The notes under the pieces were generated by a model. That model had not been told where the DNA came from and ran no database searches. It saw only the letters and a program-made list of their open reading frames with translations. Positions 9,366 to 20,306 of a stretch of DNA of 23,328 nt are shown here, one piece after another. The first letter of the stretch is position 1. Each line of letters begins with the position of its first letter. The stretch lies in the NCBI RefSeq assembly GCF_001186125.1, contig NW_014040393.1, forward strand, positions 28,913 to 52,240. The letters are read 5' to 3'. The translations under genes and the position numbers were made by a program. This DNA is from Sphaeroforma arctica JP610. Its lineage: Eukaryota > Opisthokonta > Ichthyosporea > Ichthyophonida.

Positions 9366-10583
9366 GTGGCCGTATACAATAACAACTTGTATTTAATCTC
9401 ACAGCATATCTGAACACTTGTGATTGCTACTTCTTAGATGACAGTTGTACTTGAGAAAAGTTGATATACATAATCGTTGCATCCTCCAACAGATGAACAT
9501 GCGCAAAACAACAAACAATACTGAAGAATCTATCTTCCAAGATACTCTCTGTTTTTGTGCGATGAACAACATCATTTATGTAAGTGCTACACGTGACTAC
9601 TTCACAAGAAAATGAGCAGCTTGTGCCAAACATGGTTTGCATCTGAATCAACAATGTACGAGGTAGCTCACAGACTATACATCTCTCTTCGAAAGTTTTA
9701 ATCTCTGACCAACTCAACCTTCCTTTGATGCTCACTCTCTGTAGCTTGTACACGAATTATAGAGAGCAACAGGTGTACACTCAATACAAATGTGTACGAA
9801 TGCATAAAATGTTGTGATAGGAAACAGAAGGCGACACACAATACAACACCAGATAAGTCGTAAACCTTTTGTAACACTAATTAAAATGATCGCTAATAAG
9901 TATTACGCACCACCAATAGGGATGATATTATCCACCAATAGCGTGCAGAAAATAAAATACACGACAGGTAGACAAAAAGTATATAATATCTCCTCTCATC
10001 TTTTGTGCCATTGGCAGTGCGGAGTGTTGTTATATCCATTGAATTGACATTCGATTAACTCATTGTATTTCTGTCCATTTGACAACATACAGTATTTAAG
10101 TACTACGTATACTTATATTTACAACAATGCATGCAATGACCATAATTCCATGTCTAAATATTGACTGATATTGTAAAATACTGTGGAAGTGTATTAGACA
10201 TATAAAATGAACAATTCTGGATTATCGCACGTTTTGGGCTGTACACGATATTTTTTTAAATATTTAGATAGTAAATTGAGCACTGAACCGATATAAGGCG
10301 TTCATGTAACCACTATATAAAGATAGATCATGCGTGTAACAGGCCTAAGGCAGAAGAAATGGTTGGTGGGATTTCTATAACTAAAATATGTGTTCAAGGA
10401 CTATACATTTTGAAGATACAGCCCAGAATCGAAAGCAAATATTGTACTTTTGAAGCATCATCTTTTCTGATCTATTCAGCACTGATGCGATGTTGCAGAG
10501 AGTACAGAAAAGCCGCAGAGATTGCACTTAATCTGCACGCATAATGCAGAAGGCATCACAGGCACATTGACTGAAACGACAAT
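9366..10583. other. No recognisable gene
   Basis: Strongly AT-rich (18 of 60 bases are G or C at 10081-10140). Small frames at 9427-9753 (-), 9814-10047 (+) and 10359-10544 (+) show no family motif, and I do not call them genes. Confidence 0.55.
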
Positions 10584-10720
10584 AGTAAGTATGCTTACTG
10601 CCTATAGTTTCGTACCCAGGACTTTGACTGTACACCAGTCTTTGTAATAGTAAGTATAGTAAGTATGTTTACTGTCTATAGTTTTGTACTCAGGACTTTG
10701 GCTGTACACCAGTCTTTGTA
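10584..10720 (+). repeat. 74 bp tandem duplication carrying splice-site-like sequence
   Basis: Copies 10584-10646 and 10658-10720 differ at about five of 63 positions. Each starts with AGTAAGTATG (a donor-like GTAAGT), runs through CTATAG and ACYCAG (acceptor-like) and ends in CTGTACACCAGTCTTTGTA. The order suggests that an intron 3' end plus the first part of an exon was duplicated, giving two possible acceptors for the frame that follows at 10682. Confidence 0.85.
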
Positions 10721-10960
10721 TTTGATGTCCGAGTTTCACCATCAGAATATACAGAACATGGTCGGCAAATTGATGAGTGTAACGCAGCATTCAAGAAGTG
10801 GCAACAATTGAAGCAGCTGGGGTACGCCACAGATAGCCAATGCATACCAACAACAGCTTCATTGAATTTAGTTAAGCACTGTAGTCGACGAGCATGGTGT
10901 ATGTCCAAGGTAGCGATTAGATTCTGTATGACCACACCATGCGCTGAGAGCGCCGGATAG
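10682..10960 (+). CDS. Unrecognised exon-like open frame
   Basis: About 92 open codons run from just after TAG (10679-10681) to the TAG at 10958-10960, with no useful ATG, so this would be a terminal exon. The acceptor would be CTATAG (to 10681) or ACTCAG (to 10693). The peptide contains FDVRVSPSEYTEHGRQ and, a little further on, AAFKKWQQLKQLGY, and is Cys-rich toward its end. I cannot name a family. It may be host or from a mobile element. The tandem repeat covers its first 13 codons. Confidence 0.3.
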   Translation, partial: FCTQDFGCTPVFVFDVRVSPSEYTEHGRQIDECNAAFKKWQQLKQLGYATDSQCIPTTASLNLVKHCSRRAWCMSKVAIRFCMTTPCAESAG

Positions 10961-11356
10961 CTCCATATGAAGCTGACAGTCAGCTTGTATACTTATGCAA
11001 AATGTATAATAGTCGTGAGAGTGCAGTGCTCGTAGTTACAAAATTAGTGTGCGGCGAAGATACATACATATGCTTTGATTTCGTCAGCGAATGCGGTAAG
11101 AATATCAGTCGTGACAAATACTATAAGATCACCTGTCCGCATTGGCGTGGGGAATGAAGCAACAAGCTGCGTGAGCGAAGGTAAATGACAAATATAATAT
11201 CTACAGGTGATGAAATATCTGAACTGGATCATACTTAAATAACACCTTTGCACAAGCCAACTATAGGACTGAAAAGTCCCAACTGACTCTCGACTTAAAG
11301 ATACCTATTTGTTATCTCTTATTGTCCATCACTGACAATCCTCTACATCCCACAAT
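10961..11356. other. No recognisable gene
   Basis: No motif is visible on either strand. A short minus-strand frame at 11044-11253 has no family match. Confidence 0.5.
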
Positions 11357-11560
11357 TTGGCAAATAGGCTGTCTTTACACAGTTCCAATATTATACTATC
11401 ACTAATGCGTCCTGCGTACACCAATGAAGCAAATCACACTTGTTCAGTACCGGAAATTGAAACTAGTATTTTCGATTATGGTGGTGCCTGTATTATACTG
11501 ACCATGTTGCTCGTTGCGTGTCTACTTGATGCCTATATATTCCGTACAGTCGACCACTAG
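11357..11560 (+). CDS. Small unrecognised frame with a possible membrane segment
   Basis: 67 codons from ATG to TAG, with one hydrophobic run (GGACIILTMLLVACLLDAYIF) near the C-terminus and an AATAAA hexamer at 11582-11587, 22 bases after the stop. The hydrophobic segment plus poly-A signal is mildly suggestive of a real terminal exon. There is no family match, and a frame of this length is expected by chance. Confidence 0.2.
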   Translation: MANRLSLHSSNIILSLMRPAYTNEANHTCSVPEIETSIFDYGGACIILTMLLVACLLDAYIFRTVDH

Positions 11561-12193
11561 ATTAATTTAACTATATTCTTCAATAAAACTGGAGCACGGT
11601 AATTGCATCAAATATGCTAATTTTACTTGAATCGCGACATGCAGGCACGGCACGATTCACAATATGAGTTATATTGAATACTGTTTGAAAGCATCCCACA
11701 TCGAACATCCATACAAATCGGACTCACATCATCCTCAAAAATCCTGTATCGTCAATCTACTGGGGTTGTATTCACTCTTCTCTCTCGTGAGAAATATACG
11801 AAAGCTACATACCTGGCGGAAGTATATAAGCCTGTCTACATTTTGACTATACTATCAATACTTGTTGTGTACTCATATGAGAGTTTAATGATACTCTGTC
11901 TCTCTATATTGCCGATCGTAGTTTGCATTTTGATGCAACCGTCTGATTCCGGGCAGCTTGGTACGTTTGTCGGTATTGCCACCTATTTTTCTATTAACTG
12001 ACTCGAGATCGCACTGTAACGATCCTACTCTGCATTTTGAGTCCAGTATACATACGCGAGATAGCATTGTCGTGAACTGCGAGAGCAGAATCTCGCTCAT
12101 GCTTGAGTTCAATAATCATCGTTGCAAGACGTACAACGGTAGCTTCTGACACGGTATTTTAGGGATAATATTATTTGTTTCAAAGGAGGTAAG
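11561..12193. other. No recognisable gene
   Basis: Only short overlapping frames on both strands (11664-11846, 11885-12112, 11958-12149), with no motif. Confidence 0.5.
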
Positions 12194-12595
12194 TTACAAT
12201 GTATGTACATATGGTATGGCTCTCGTAACCGTTGTAGTGGTTGGGGGGAAGATCGATGGGAGGAAGTGGTCAGTAAATTCCCGTTTGAAGCTTGGGCCAC
12301 GTGAGTCGACGATGGAGGAAATGCGCTGGGCCAATTCAGGCCGGTGTTGACTAAAATACTGACACCATCGAGTGTGCCACGCTGACCTACTAAGTAGCGT
12401 ACCCACCTTTGTGGTACGGATTAGATCTGCACCGTGTAGTGCCGCGGAATGAGTTAGTGCAGAGTACGAAATGCCGAGTAGGACCAGGCTATCCGTCATA
12501 ATTCGGTTGAAGTGCGAGGTTGGGGGTGAACAGATGCCGCACCAGACCACATATGCACTCGATATGTACTTGTCGGCTTGGATCGGAAGTATCAT
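12194..12595 (-). CDS. Unrecognised 133-codon open frame
   Basis: A continuous frame from ATG at 12595 to a stop at 12194. The base composition is more GC-rich than the sequence on either side, resembling the LTR-element segments further right. The peptide has a Ser/Leu/Ala-rich first half and a second half with WCQYFSQHRPELAQRISSIV and an FKREFTDHFLP segment, which looks helical. No family is recognised. The composition and the shared strand make an element-derived origin possible. Confidence 0.35.
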   Translation of the reverse strand: MILPIQADKYISSAYVVWCGICSPPTSHFNRIMTDSLVLLGISYSALTHSAALHGADLIRTTKVGTLLSRSAWHTRWCQYFSQHRPELAQRISSIVDSRGPSFKREFTDHFLPSIFPPTTTTVTRAIPYVHTL

Positions 12596-13569
12596 AGGCC
12601 CTACTCACACATTTACTGTGTTTTAAGGGATGTTCATCGGCTTGTATACTATCTTATACTATCATCTTATTTATTGTATGTTCTCTGCATTTCGTACCTT
12701 CTGATGCCTGATGTTAGTTAAGTGTGCAAAACATTGTCTATATTTGCCTATTCCCTCGTGAAACAATCCACTTTTACTGGAAATCAATTTTACATACTTC
12801 TAATTGTATTTTTTTCTAGGAAATTCAGAGCTCTTGTTGCCATTGTCGAGACGACCGAGCAGTTTCATTCATCGATAGAGCTTCTGCTTCTCGGGGTCAT
12901 TTATGGGCACCGGCTTTTGCTTCTTATCCGCTGTTTTATCCTTACAGTAGGACACTGTACATACGACCACTTTATATTACAGGTGCTGTAAGTCAACATT
13001 GAGTGTGGTACTAGCCGCGCAAATGAGCTGATATGTGTATACGTATGTCTATATAAATTTTAAAAGAGCATGTGTGTGTGCAAAAATCTAAGTGTAGTAA
13101 AGTGTACACGTTGGTTACTATCGTGAAACTAAGCTAGATGTTTCAGCCTTGCTAGAACCAGTGTACAAAATACCAGACTCCCACCCTAGTTTAGGCTGTG
13201 TTCTTAACCGGGTCTCAGGGCCTCGGTTACTCTAGCTATAGTTGACATGTGAGTCCTTTGCCCTGGGCTCAGGAAATAGGACCGTCCAGCTGTCCTTGTC
13301 ATAGGACCGGACTTATCCTGGAGTAGGTCCGACCAGTATACCGTCTCCTACTACACCCCCCCACCCACACACACACAGACGCGGGCTCGGAGGGGACGCG
13401 GCTCATAAGAAGGAAGGAGCGGTAATATCGCAAATTAAATTGTAATGTCACATATTGGCGTTATTACAATCGGGGAAATAAATAAAGAAATAAAAGAAGG
13501 GTAGAATAAACCGGCGACCATGGAAGTACACGAAAAAAGGAAGGGTTCTCTGTGTACTTAAGGCGAAGA
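12596..13569. other. No recognisable gene; short G/C-strand homopolymer tract
   Basis: A frame at 12722-12991 (+) is hydrophobic but matches nothing I know. At 13356-13379 a C-rich run is followed by an ACAC repeat, which on the minus strand is purine-rich and followed by TG. This would suit the start of a 3' LTR after the integrase, but without a second copy it cannot be called. No open frame of note otherwise. Confidence 0.4.
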
Positions 13570-15240
13570 CTAGCCAGCTGTGGTGGTAAGCTTGAGCGCC
13601 AGTTGCTTATCTTGCCAGGAGGCAATCTTACTATCGCGTTCCGCCCGACTATGGGCGAAGGTGTTTGCTTTACGGAGTGTAGACAGCGTAGTCGCGGGGT
13701 TGGTGACCTTGTCGGCGTGGGACGAGAAATGGTCCTCGTCATCAGCTGTGAAATCATCGCCCCTGGGGCGGCCAGTGGTCTTCAGCAGCGTGATCCATTT
13801 ATTAAACGCTGTGGAACAGCCGTACAGAAAACGCATGGCAGGGGCACTGGTCCGGAACATGGCGACCCGTTCGTCGAGATGTTCGTCGTCACCTTCATCA
13901 GCCAAAGGGGAACTGAAGAAGAGCCAGCTCCCAATGGCGGAGGCCGCTATTGCTCTCACCGGACGAAGCTCAGGCCGTCCAATCGGAGGCAGGTGAGCCT
14001 CGATATTTTCGATATGCACACGGCATTCCTTGTTCATGGCCTTGTCAAAAATATAGTGCATAACCGGGGCTGTATGTGCGAGGACAGTGACAGGGCCTAA
14101 CCAGTCTTTTGTGTGTTTGTGATTAGGAGCCTGCATGGTGGTATATATAACTTCGCGCCCAATTTCGATCATGGGTGCGTCCACGCGGTGTCGATCGGCA
14201 TACTCATTCTGCGCCTCCCGTACTTTAGCGACAGCCCGGGCGGCCTGGACATCCCGGGGAAGCAATTCAGCCTGTAGGGAAATGGTTGGCTCGGGACATC
14301 CGAGGACCGAATCTAAATCCCTTCGATGATCGCATCGATCGGGTGGGGGTAGATGCGACCCGTTTCCAAGGTATACGCACAGCTCTGGATCGCGGCAGAA
14401 TAGATAGCTTTGTAGTTCGCCAGGAAATGGGGTAGTTCTTGTCGCCATCGGTGCTGATCACCAGGGGCAAGGGACCGTTGCAAGCTGTTACGGGTGGTCC
14501 GTCGCACTAAGCGTTCAATACGCCCGTTACCACCATGTTCACCCGTGGGGACCAGGTGTATTTTACTGTTGGTACTGGCGGCTTAAGCTGCAAACTCTTC
14601 GCTGATAAGGACACTGCCCTTGTCAATCACGTAGGTCTGAACATGCCCGCTTGGAACCAGATGTGTATTACAAAAGTGGATAAGTTCAGAGGCGAGCATG
14701 TCGCCAGAACGAAAGAGGGGGGGGGGGGGTGCCGAACGCTCGTAAAGTACAGCCGTTCTGGGCGATTAAGACATAGTAGTTGCCCTCTGCATCAGTTTAG
14801 ATATACACAAAGTCAAGGTTCACTTCAGCAAAACATCGTTGCTGGAGCAGGCCGCGTGTGAATCCGGTCGGCAAGCCCAGACAAATCCAAATCTATAAGA
14901 GGGGGACGGGTATCGACCATCCGCACTTCTGGATACCAAGGGCCTGCAGGCGGTCGGCGAGGAGATGGCTGTAGCCATCGTGTCAGACCCAAATGATCTG
15001 GAAAATCTTCTCCTGACCGACCGGTTGCTCCATGCATGTAGGTTGCAACCGATCGAGCTGTTCGAGGACATAGGTCTCCGTGACCAGTGGTTGGGATGTG
15101 GACTTGTGCGTGGTAGAGCGTCGGTTGTGCAATGGTGCATCCGTATTAGGTGCGTGGGAAACCGTATAGGACACCGGGGAAGGTGGGTCCGGTGGGGACT
15201 GCCAAGTTTTGGGCACAAAGTCCACGAGGTCGGTCACCAT
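13570..15240 (-). mobile_element. Ty3/gypsy-type integrase region (fossil)
   Basis: Minus-strand pieces show, in order, an HDGxxH zinc-binding-like segment near 14960-14990, weak traces of the integrase core, and a well kept C-terminal part (13570-14448). That part has a long helical stretch followed by a WLGPVTVL...VHIxNI segment, equivalent to the gypsy 'GPFxVL...VHVSxL' module. Composition is GC-rich (33 of 60 at 13561-13620), unlike the AT-rich flank. The region is broken by several changes. It lies on the same strand as the RT and RNase H parts at 20307-22562 and in the expected order after them, so it is probably the same element. Confidence 0.75.
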
Positions 15241-15571
15241 GTCTATGGTGGAGGCTGTGTCGGGAACCTGTTGTTCTAGTGTCTATACTCCCCTGGAAAT
15301 CGCCCAATTGGGCGGGTGTTTTCAGCCCATATGGACGATTTGTTGTGTTGCCAATATTTCTATCAGATTATTTCTTAAAAAAAGTGAAATATTTTTTTCG
15401 GCTGGATGTGCTTCTCGTAGGTGCGGGAGGAAGCAGCCATTGTATACGCCAGCCCCACATCTACTACACTCACATCCACTTCCACTGTTTGTAGAGTATG
15501 AAGAGTGGCTGAAAGGTACGAGTCAAAGGATACGATAGACCTCTTCCAAGCACGGTTATCTCAGCTAGGAA

Positions 15572-15634
15572 AAGTCCTTAGTCTGAGAGAACCGGACTGA
15601 GTCTTTATTTGTGTTTTCACCAGACTCAGGACTT
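15572..15634. repeat. Inverted repeat, 14 bp arms
   Basis: AAGTCCTTAGTCTG at 15572-15585 pairs with CAGACTCAGGACTT at 15621-15634 with a single mismatch. The spacer is 35 bases. Confidence 0.75.
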
Positions 15635-15682
15635 ACCTAAGTCACACGCGGAGTCCCGGCGTAGCTTACCGGTTCTACCGTT

Positions 15683-15715
15683 AATATTTCTGATGACTCG
15701 AATATCAGAAATATT
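15683..15715. repeat. Perfect hairpin, 12 bp arms
   Basis: AATATTTCTGAT at 15683-15694 pairs perfectly with ATCAGAAATATT at 15704-15715 around a 9-base loop. No T-run follows, and there is no adjacent gene to terminate. Confidence 0.8.
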
Positions 15716-16130
15716 CCAATCCTAATTCCAAAACTTAATATTTGATGATCCCGGGGTTTGGGATTTAGATTGGCTTTTTAATAATCTGGTCCTTAGATGC
15801 TACATGTTCTTCTTGGTGCATTTAAAGTATTTGCAGTACTTGCGTTTGACTCTCAAATCTTCAACGGTACTACCCTCCTTATTTTTCTTTTTCTCTCTAA
15901 TCAGATCTTTGATTGGTGTTGTGTGTGCGCCTACATCAGATGAAGTAGATTCGGGCCTACGTACAGCCGCTGATGTCAAAAATCGGTTTGCTCGTTGATC
16001 ATCTGGTTCTCAATCAAGTCTTTCGACAGCATTTGTAACAAAACTCACTGATCACATGTCTTGTCTGATTCTGTACGTAGTAGGAGTAAATGATACATAT
16101 AGCTAATAGTGAAGCATCCACCCTCTTTTC

Positions 16131-18110
16131 CTATGAACGCACTCCTATCTTCTTCTCTAAATTGAGAGTATTATATCTATACCTGTTATGTCGATCAACC
16201 GTGAAGTATTGATCTACAAGCTGAAGCTGCTTACACTGTATTTTCTTCATCGACACGGAAGTTCTCTTAATTCGCATGTGTTTCCGTGTGATTGTCGTCC
16301 CTTGATGTGTAGTTCCATGAGTATTTATAAAATACTTTCCTATCAGCCCAAACAGTGGCAGTGTACTTGTTTCCCAATTCATCTTCTGTCAACATACTTT
16401 TCCAATGGCCTTCGCCTACAAGTTCCTCCGTTCCAAGAAGTGCGAAGGGAAACATTTTGGCTGCTGCTTTGATTATTCCGGTGAAATACATACCCCTTTC
16501 TCGTAATGCTTTGGTGGTTCTAAAACTTGCGAACTAACTATCGCCATATACGGCTTTTCCTGTGTGGAAGTATTTCTCCACCAAACGAAGCGTAATAGCA
16601 GTACCCGTCTGGTGGGTGGCTTCAAATGGCCGCTCGTCCGCATCTAACCATTGCACTATCTCTAAATTTAGAAGGAATTGACCGCGACCACAACATGCTG
16701 TCTAAATCTCACATTCATTCTCAGGCTTTCTATCCATAGCCACATAGTGTGGCAACCCATAATTCAACCACGATCCCCCAAAACCATATCAACGAGAAAT
16801 ACCTTCATCGATACAAATGTGCATACTTGAGTCGATAGTATGATCTCTATGTTCATTTATCGCATCGACAAACCCCTTTACGGGAGACCATCGGTGTGTT
16901 TGTGTGTTGGGATCTTCCTCGCCTGTCGTCTTCTCTGTATATTGCAGACATGCGTGTATATTGTTGAAACGGTGTTTAGTCATCCAACGACCAAAGTTAT
17001 GTGGTGCGTGTGATTCATACTCACACTGAGTTTTCCGCCAACAGTCACCTCGATTTCCAAAGTCGATGAAACAAAATTGCATGTACACACTAAAGAACAC
17101 AAGTAGCTCTCCAGGTGTAAGTGAGTTGCTGTTAGTATCGCCCTTGCACTTCGTCAGTATGGGGTTGGTTAATGCACACATGGTTATCCGAAACCCATAG
17201 GGAATATAGCGTAGAAGTATTGCAAGGCATATCGTGCGATACCATCCTGTGGTCTGAAGACTTCATGGTTGGCCATAACTTTCCACTTATGAATATCAGG
17301 ACCTGTCTCATCAACATCAACGCTCCCCCAGTGCCACGTCTGTCCATGCACTGTGACCGGTTCTCTGTTATCGATAAGTGTTGCCGGCTGTGTAAGTGCT
17401 TGTGCCATATTTAATAGCGTTGGTACCACAGTACCTATGTTACTTACTTGTATGTTACTGGTGGGTTACTAGTATCTATTTTTGATTGATCATTGCGTAT
17501 CATTACGTCCTGGAGTAAGCAAGTCATGCAATAATGGCAATTCATCTGATGTAGGTTGTGTATCTTGTGGGTCTATTGCTAATTGTGTTCGTTGTACATC
17601 ACTGATCGCAGTATTGTTGTCTTCACTGCCAGTTGTGTGGTGTGTGTGAGTTGGCAACTGACCAACGGTAGTGTCTGTTGGTTGTGCTTATACCAAAGAT
17701 GGATATATAGCTGGGTCCGTCGCCGCTCTCTCCGCTCTTTGCTGCTCTCTTATCAGGAAATCATGTGGTACACCAGATATCACACTTAGTTCGTGTTCAC
17801 TATCATTATTATCGGCAGGTGATACCAGCTTCAATAGCTGCGGACTGAACCTTTTCAGTCTCAAATACCGCTCCCCAGCAGGACTAACAAACCCTTCAAC
17901 CTTCACAGTTATCTTGTATATGTTAGTCGTACCTGTCATCGATGGAACACGATCTATCTGCATCACGATCGCATGCATCCAGATCTTATCATACTTACTA
18001 CCAAACCGTGCCTGGGCATACCGCTCGTCCATATGAACCCAATTAACATAAGCAGTATTCCCCACAAACCTCTTCGCCGCTACCAGATCTTTTTTTAGTG
18101 CCTTTCCCAT
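16131..18110 (-). pseudogene. piggyBac-like transposase (DDE_Tnp_1_7 type), decayed
   Basis: PiggyBac transposases cut and paste DNA at TTAA with three catalytic Asp. On the minus strand, 18110-17688 is a 140-codon N-terminal frame starting MGKALKK, with an ARFGSKY..IWM segment like that seen in microbial-eukaryote piggyBac proteins. 17184-17429 and 16789-17181 follow in other frames. The latter holds FNNIHACLQYTE, SPVKGFVDAIN and ICIDEGISR, with the first Asp at 16807-16809. Further on is GKAVYGDS with the second Asp at 16540-16542, directly followed by Ser and a TAG at 16534-16536. Next come FRTTKALRE.GMYFTGIIKAA, and VWADRK with a probable third Asp at 16342-16344. VDRHNRYR at 16176-16199 is the family's C-terminal block. 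At least four frame changes or stops make it inactive. No TTAA-flanked terminal repeats were identified. Confidence 0.88.
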
Positions 18111-18345
18111 AGTTAACACTACTACTAACACCGTAGCTATAGTATAAAGTATCATGTTTATGTGTATTGGCAAAGTGTACTTTTGTATGTGTTTCAGATG
18201 GGCTATTGACATACGATGAGTCAGAAAAATTTGTTTATTATTACTTAAATCTAATTGGCTATCTAAATATACACCACCACATCCAGAAAAGGACGACCTG
18301 CCGTGCCGCAACCAGCCCACTTGGGCTAAAATAGCTATAGGGAAG

Positions 18346-19436
18346 TATAAACACTAGGAGTGCTTCCTGGTGGTGGCGGACCTGGCCACCCGTCCCTAGG
18401 GGTACTTCCTGGAAGGTTGGAATGGTCTCCTCCATGTAGTAGACATCCTGCTGGAACGCTGGGTTTTGATTATACTCCCGGATGTCAACGTTAAGCAATT
18501 CATCGGAAGCTGTAGGGGGCGGAAGTACAGGGTCATCGTCGGTGACCTGTGCTTTATCATCAGTGTGTGTTGCTGGTGTAAAAGACTCCAACATGTCTGC
18601 ATGGTCCAGCTTTTGATTGGCAGCGGCATCAATGTCAGCCGAGGAAGCCGGAGCGTCCACCGTGGCTGGTGTAGCCGTGACCTTGCCTGCGGCCATATCA
18701 GCGTCTGCGGGGTAAGTGCCGGGGAAGGTGTCGTCGTCAAGGGAGGCCGCCTGCATCCACGAAGTGGGAAAGGTAGCTGGCTCCGGAGCTGGGGTAGTTG
18801 CCAAACCACGAGCATTGACGAAGAAATCAACCCGTGCTGTAGAGAGAGCGTTGGGCGTAGTCGTAAGTGATTCGAGATTGTCTACAGGTGGGGACAGGTC
18901 AGTCAGTGTGCATGTAGTAAGAGGTGTAATCTGTTGACGGACCGGCGTGGCTATGAGGCACGACTGCGGTACATATTCAATGGACATGAGGCAGTCCTGA
19001 GGGCGTGAAAGCCCGACTCTCTTCCAGAAGTAGCTCTCTACTATGAACAGTAGTTGCGCACCGCATAGGTGGGCAACAAGAGTGTATTTCCAGGGTGGTC
19101 TGCCCACAATACGCTTGCCATAGTGGAGGTAAGTGTTATTCCTGTGTGGAATGACCAAGGGTGTCCCTTGGATGAGCCGGAAGTAGACGGGAAATCAGGC
19201 TGCAGATGGCCAGAGAGGAACACACGCCACAACCGAAGTAAACGGGACACCCAGGACCCGCTGACGCAAGAAGCTGTCAATGTCAGTCTACGGGAAGTTT
19301 GTGGCGGTGTTGGATCTGGACCACCTGCAACATCCTTTGTACAGTAGACGGTGAGGACATGGTCATCATGGCTCGCGAATATTTCTAAGTCATAGGCGCC
19401 CCACAACTGTTGTGAGATATCGATCCAAAAGGCCAT
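18346..19436 (-). mobile_element. Unrecognised coding-like stretch inside the LTR-element region (fossil)
   Basis: Minus-strand sequence with long open stretches (one of 299 codons at 18259-19158). It begins with an IFASHDDHVL motif at about 19350-19379 and then an RPPWK motif at 19087-19101, followed by an acidic Pro/Thr/Ala-rich linker of about 130 residues and a more ordered end (VDIREYNQ, YYMEETIPTFQ). An FAS.....L block followed by PPW is loosely reminiscent of the extra RNase H- or methyltransferase-like region of DIRS/Ngaro elements, but the match is weak. By strand and position it may be a non-standard part of the surrounding LTR element or a piece of another retroelement. It is broken. 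Confidence 0.35.
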
Positions 19437-19589
19437 TAATCGCCCAGCTGTTGTGGTCGATGTAAAAATAGCGGGTTCCTAATAGTAGTTGCACAGTAAA
19501 CGTATATTATAAACGTATTAACGCGTTAACGGTTATACTTATAATACTGGATATACGTGTACATGAACAAGAATTGAGATATTCACGAT

Positions 19590-20290
19590 TCTGAACATGT
19601 GATAGTACTCAGTAGAGTATGGGACTCTACTGTGGACAATTAGGTGGTTTTCCAAATATAGATTGATTTTTTTCCACTGAAATTAGAATCGTACAAAAAA
19701 TAGGAATGATACAAATCTGACACCTGAAAATGACACTTTGGGAATCGTACCATGCGAGAGGGTCTCAGGCATGAAATGGTTGTTGGTACAAACCTATGGT
19801 ATAATTCGATAATGATCTCAGAGCAAAATAATCCACTGAGAAAAGGACAGGATCAGAGTTGTTCGAATTTAGGATAATATGGTTTTGATTCCTCCTAGCC
19901 AGCCAACTAGATGTACCCGGCTATGCCTTAAATTGGATGGGGAGCTAGGTACCAAGTGATGGGGTTTAGGTACAGATGTATACTGCTCCGACTTGGTGTT
20001 TTGATTTGATTTTTTTATTTCTTAAGTTGGACTTAGATATATTTTATTGGTTAGTTTGAGTAGATAATTGTTTCGAGGCGTGAAATGTAAAATATACGTC
20101 CAATGAAATGATATCTAATCTTAGTAGCTAAAACATAAATAAATCTAGACCGAAGTAGTGAGTGATTAGAGCGGAGCATATAGAAAATAGTCTCAGTCTA
20201 AAATCCCCTAATCTTTTGCTCACTACCAAGGGCTGAAGCTAAACTTATTTTTAACATTTTGCCTTTTAACGTTTTAACGTAAACGTCTTG
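19590..20290 (-). repeat. Dispersed repeat, copy B (inverted relative to copy A)
   Basis: Reverse complement of this region matches 3798-4160 in several blocks in the same order. The outer sequences on both sides (about 19500-19540 and 20258-20290) are rich in AACGT/CGTTAA words and are roughly inverted to each other, which could be decayed terminal repeats placing the full unit at about 19500-20290. There is no coding frame. It sits directly beside the RNase H-side fossil and interrupts the order of the LTR element. Confidence 0.75.
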
Positions 20291-20306
20291 GTATCGTATA
20301 GTCAGC

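Larger units (their letters stand above)
15241..16130. other. No recognisable gene; contains two hairpins
   Basis: Sequence between the integrase fossil and the piggyBac gene. Short frames at 15150-15538 and 15804-15998 have no motif. Two inverted repeats at 15572-15634 and 15683-15715 are listed separately. Confidence 0.5.

Noticed and set aside
9427-9753. 108-codon minus-strand frame as a gene
   Set aside because: AT-rich and Cys/Ser-rich without pattern. There is no motif, splice context or poly-A signal in support, and the length is within chance.
13356-13379. Purine-rich tract followed by TG on the minus strand as polypurine tract and LTR start
   Set aside because: Position and composition fit, but there is no second LTR copy in the window and the tract is also a simple repeat.
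13552-14100. 182-codon plus-strand frame
   Set aside because: It lies antisense to the better-supported integrase C-terminal part, and its peptide has no recognisable features.
13140-15700. Similar words (CGGTTANTCTNAGCTA) near 13222 and 15552 as a pair of LTRs
   Set aside because: Similarity does not extend beyond about 20 bases, so no LTR pair can be claimed.
16000-18250. TTAA-flanked terminal inverted repeats for the piggyBac element
   Set aside because: TTAA occurs (for example near 18113), but no matching inverted ends were found at both sides.
18466-18870. Plus-strand 134-codon frame
   Set aside because: Antisense shadow of the long minus-strand stretch; composition mirrors the linker.
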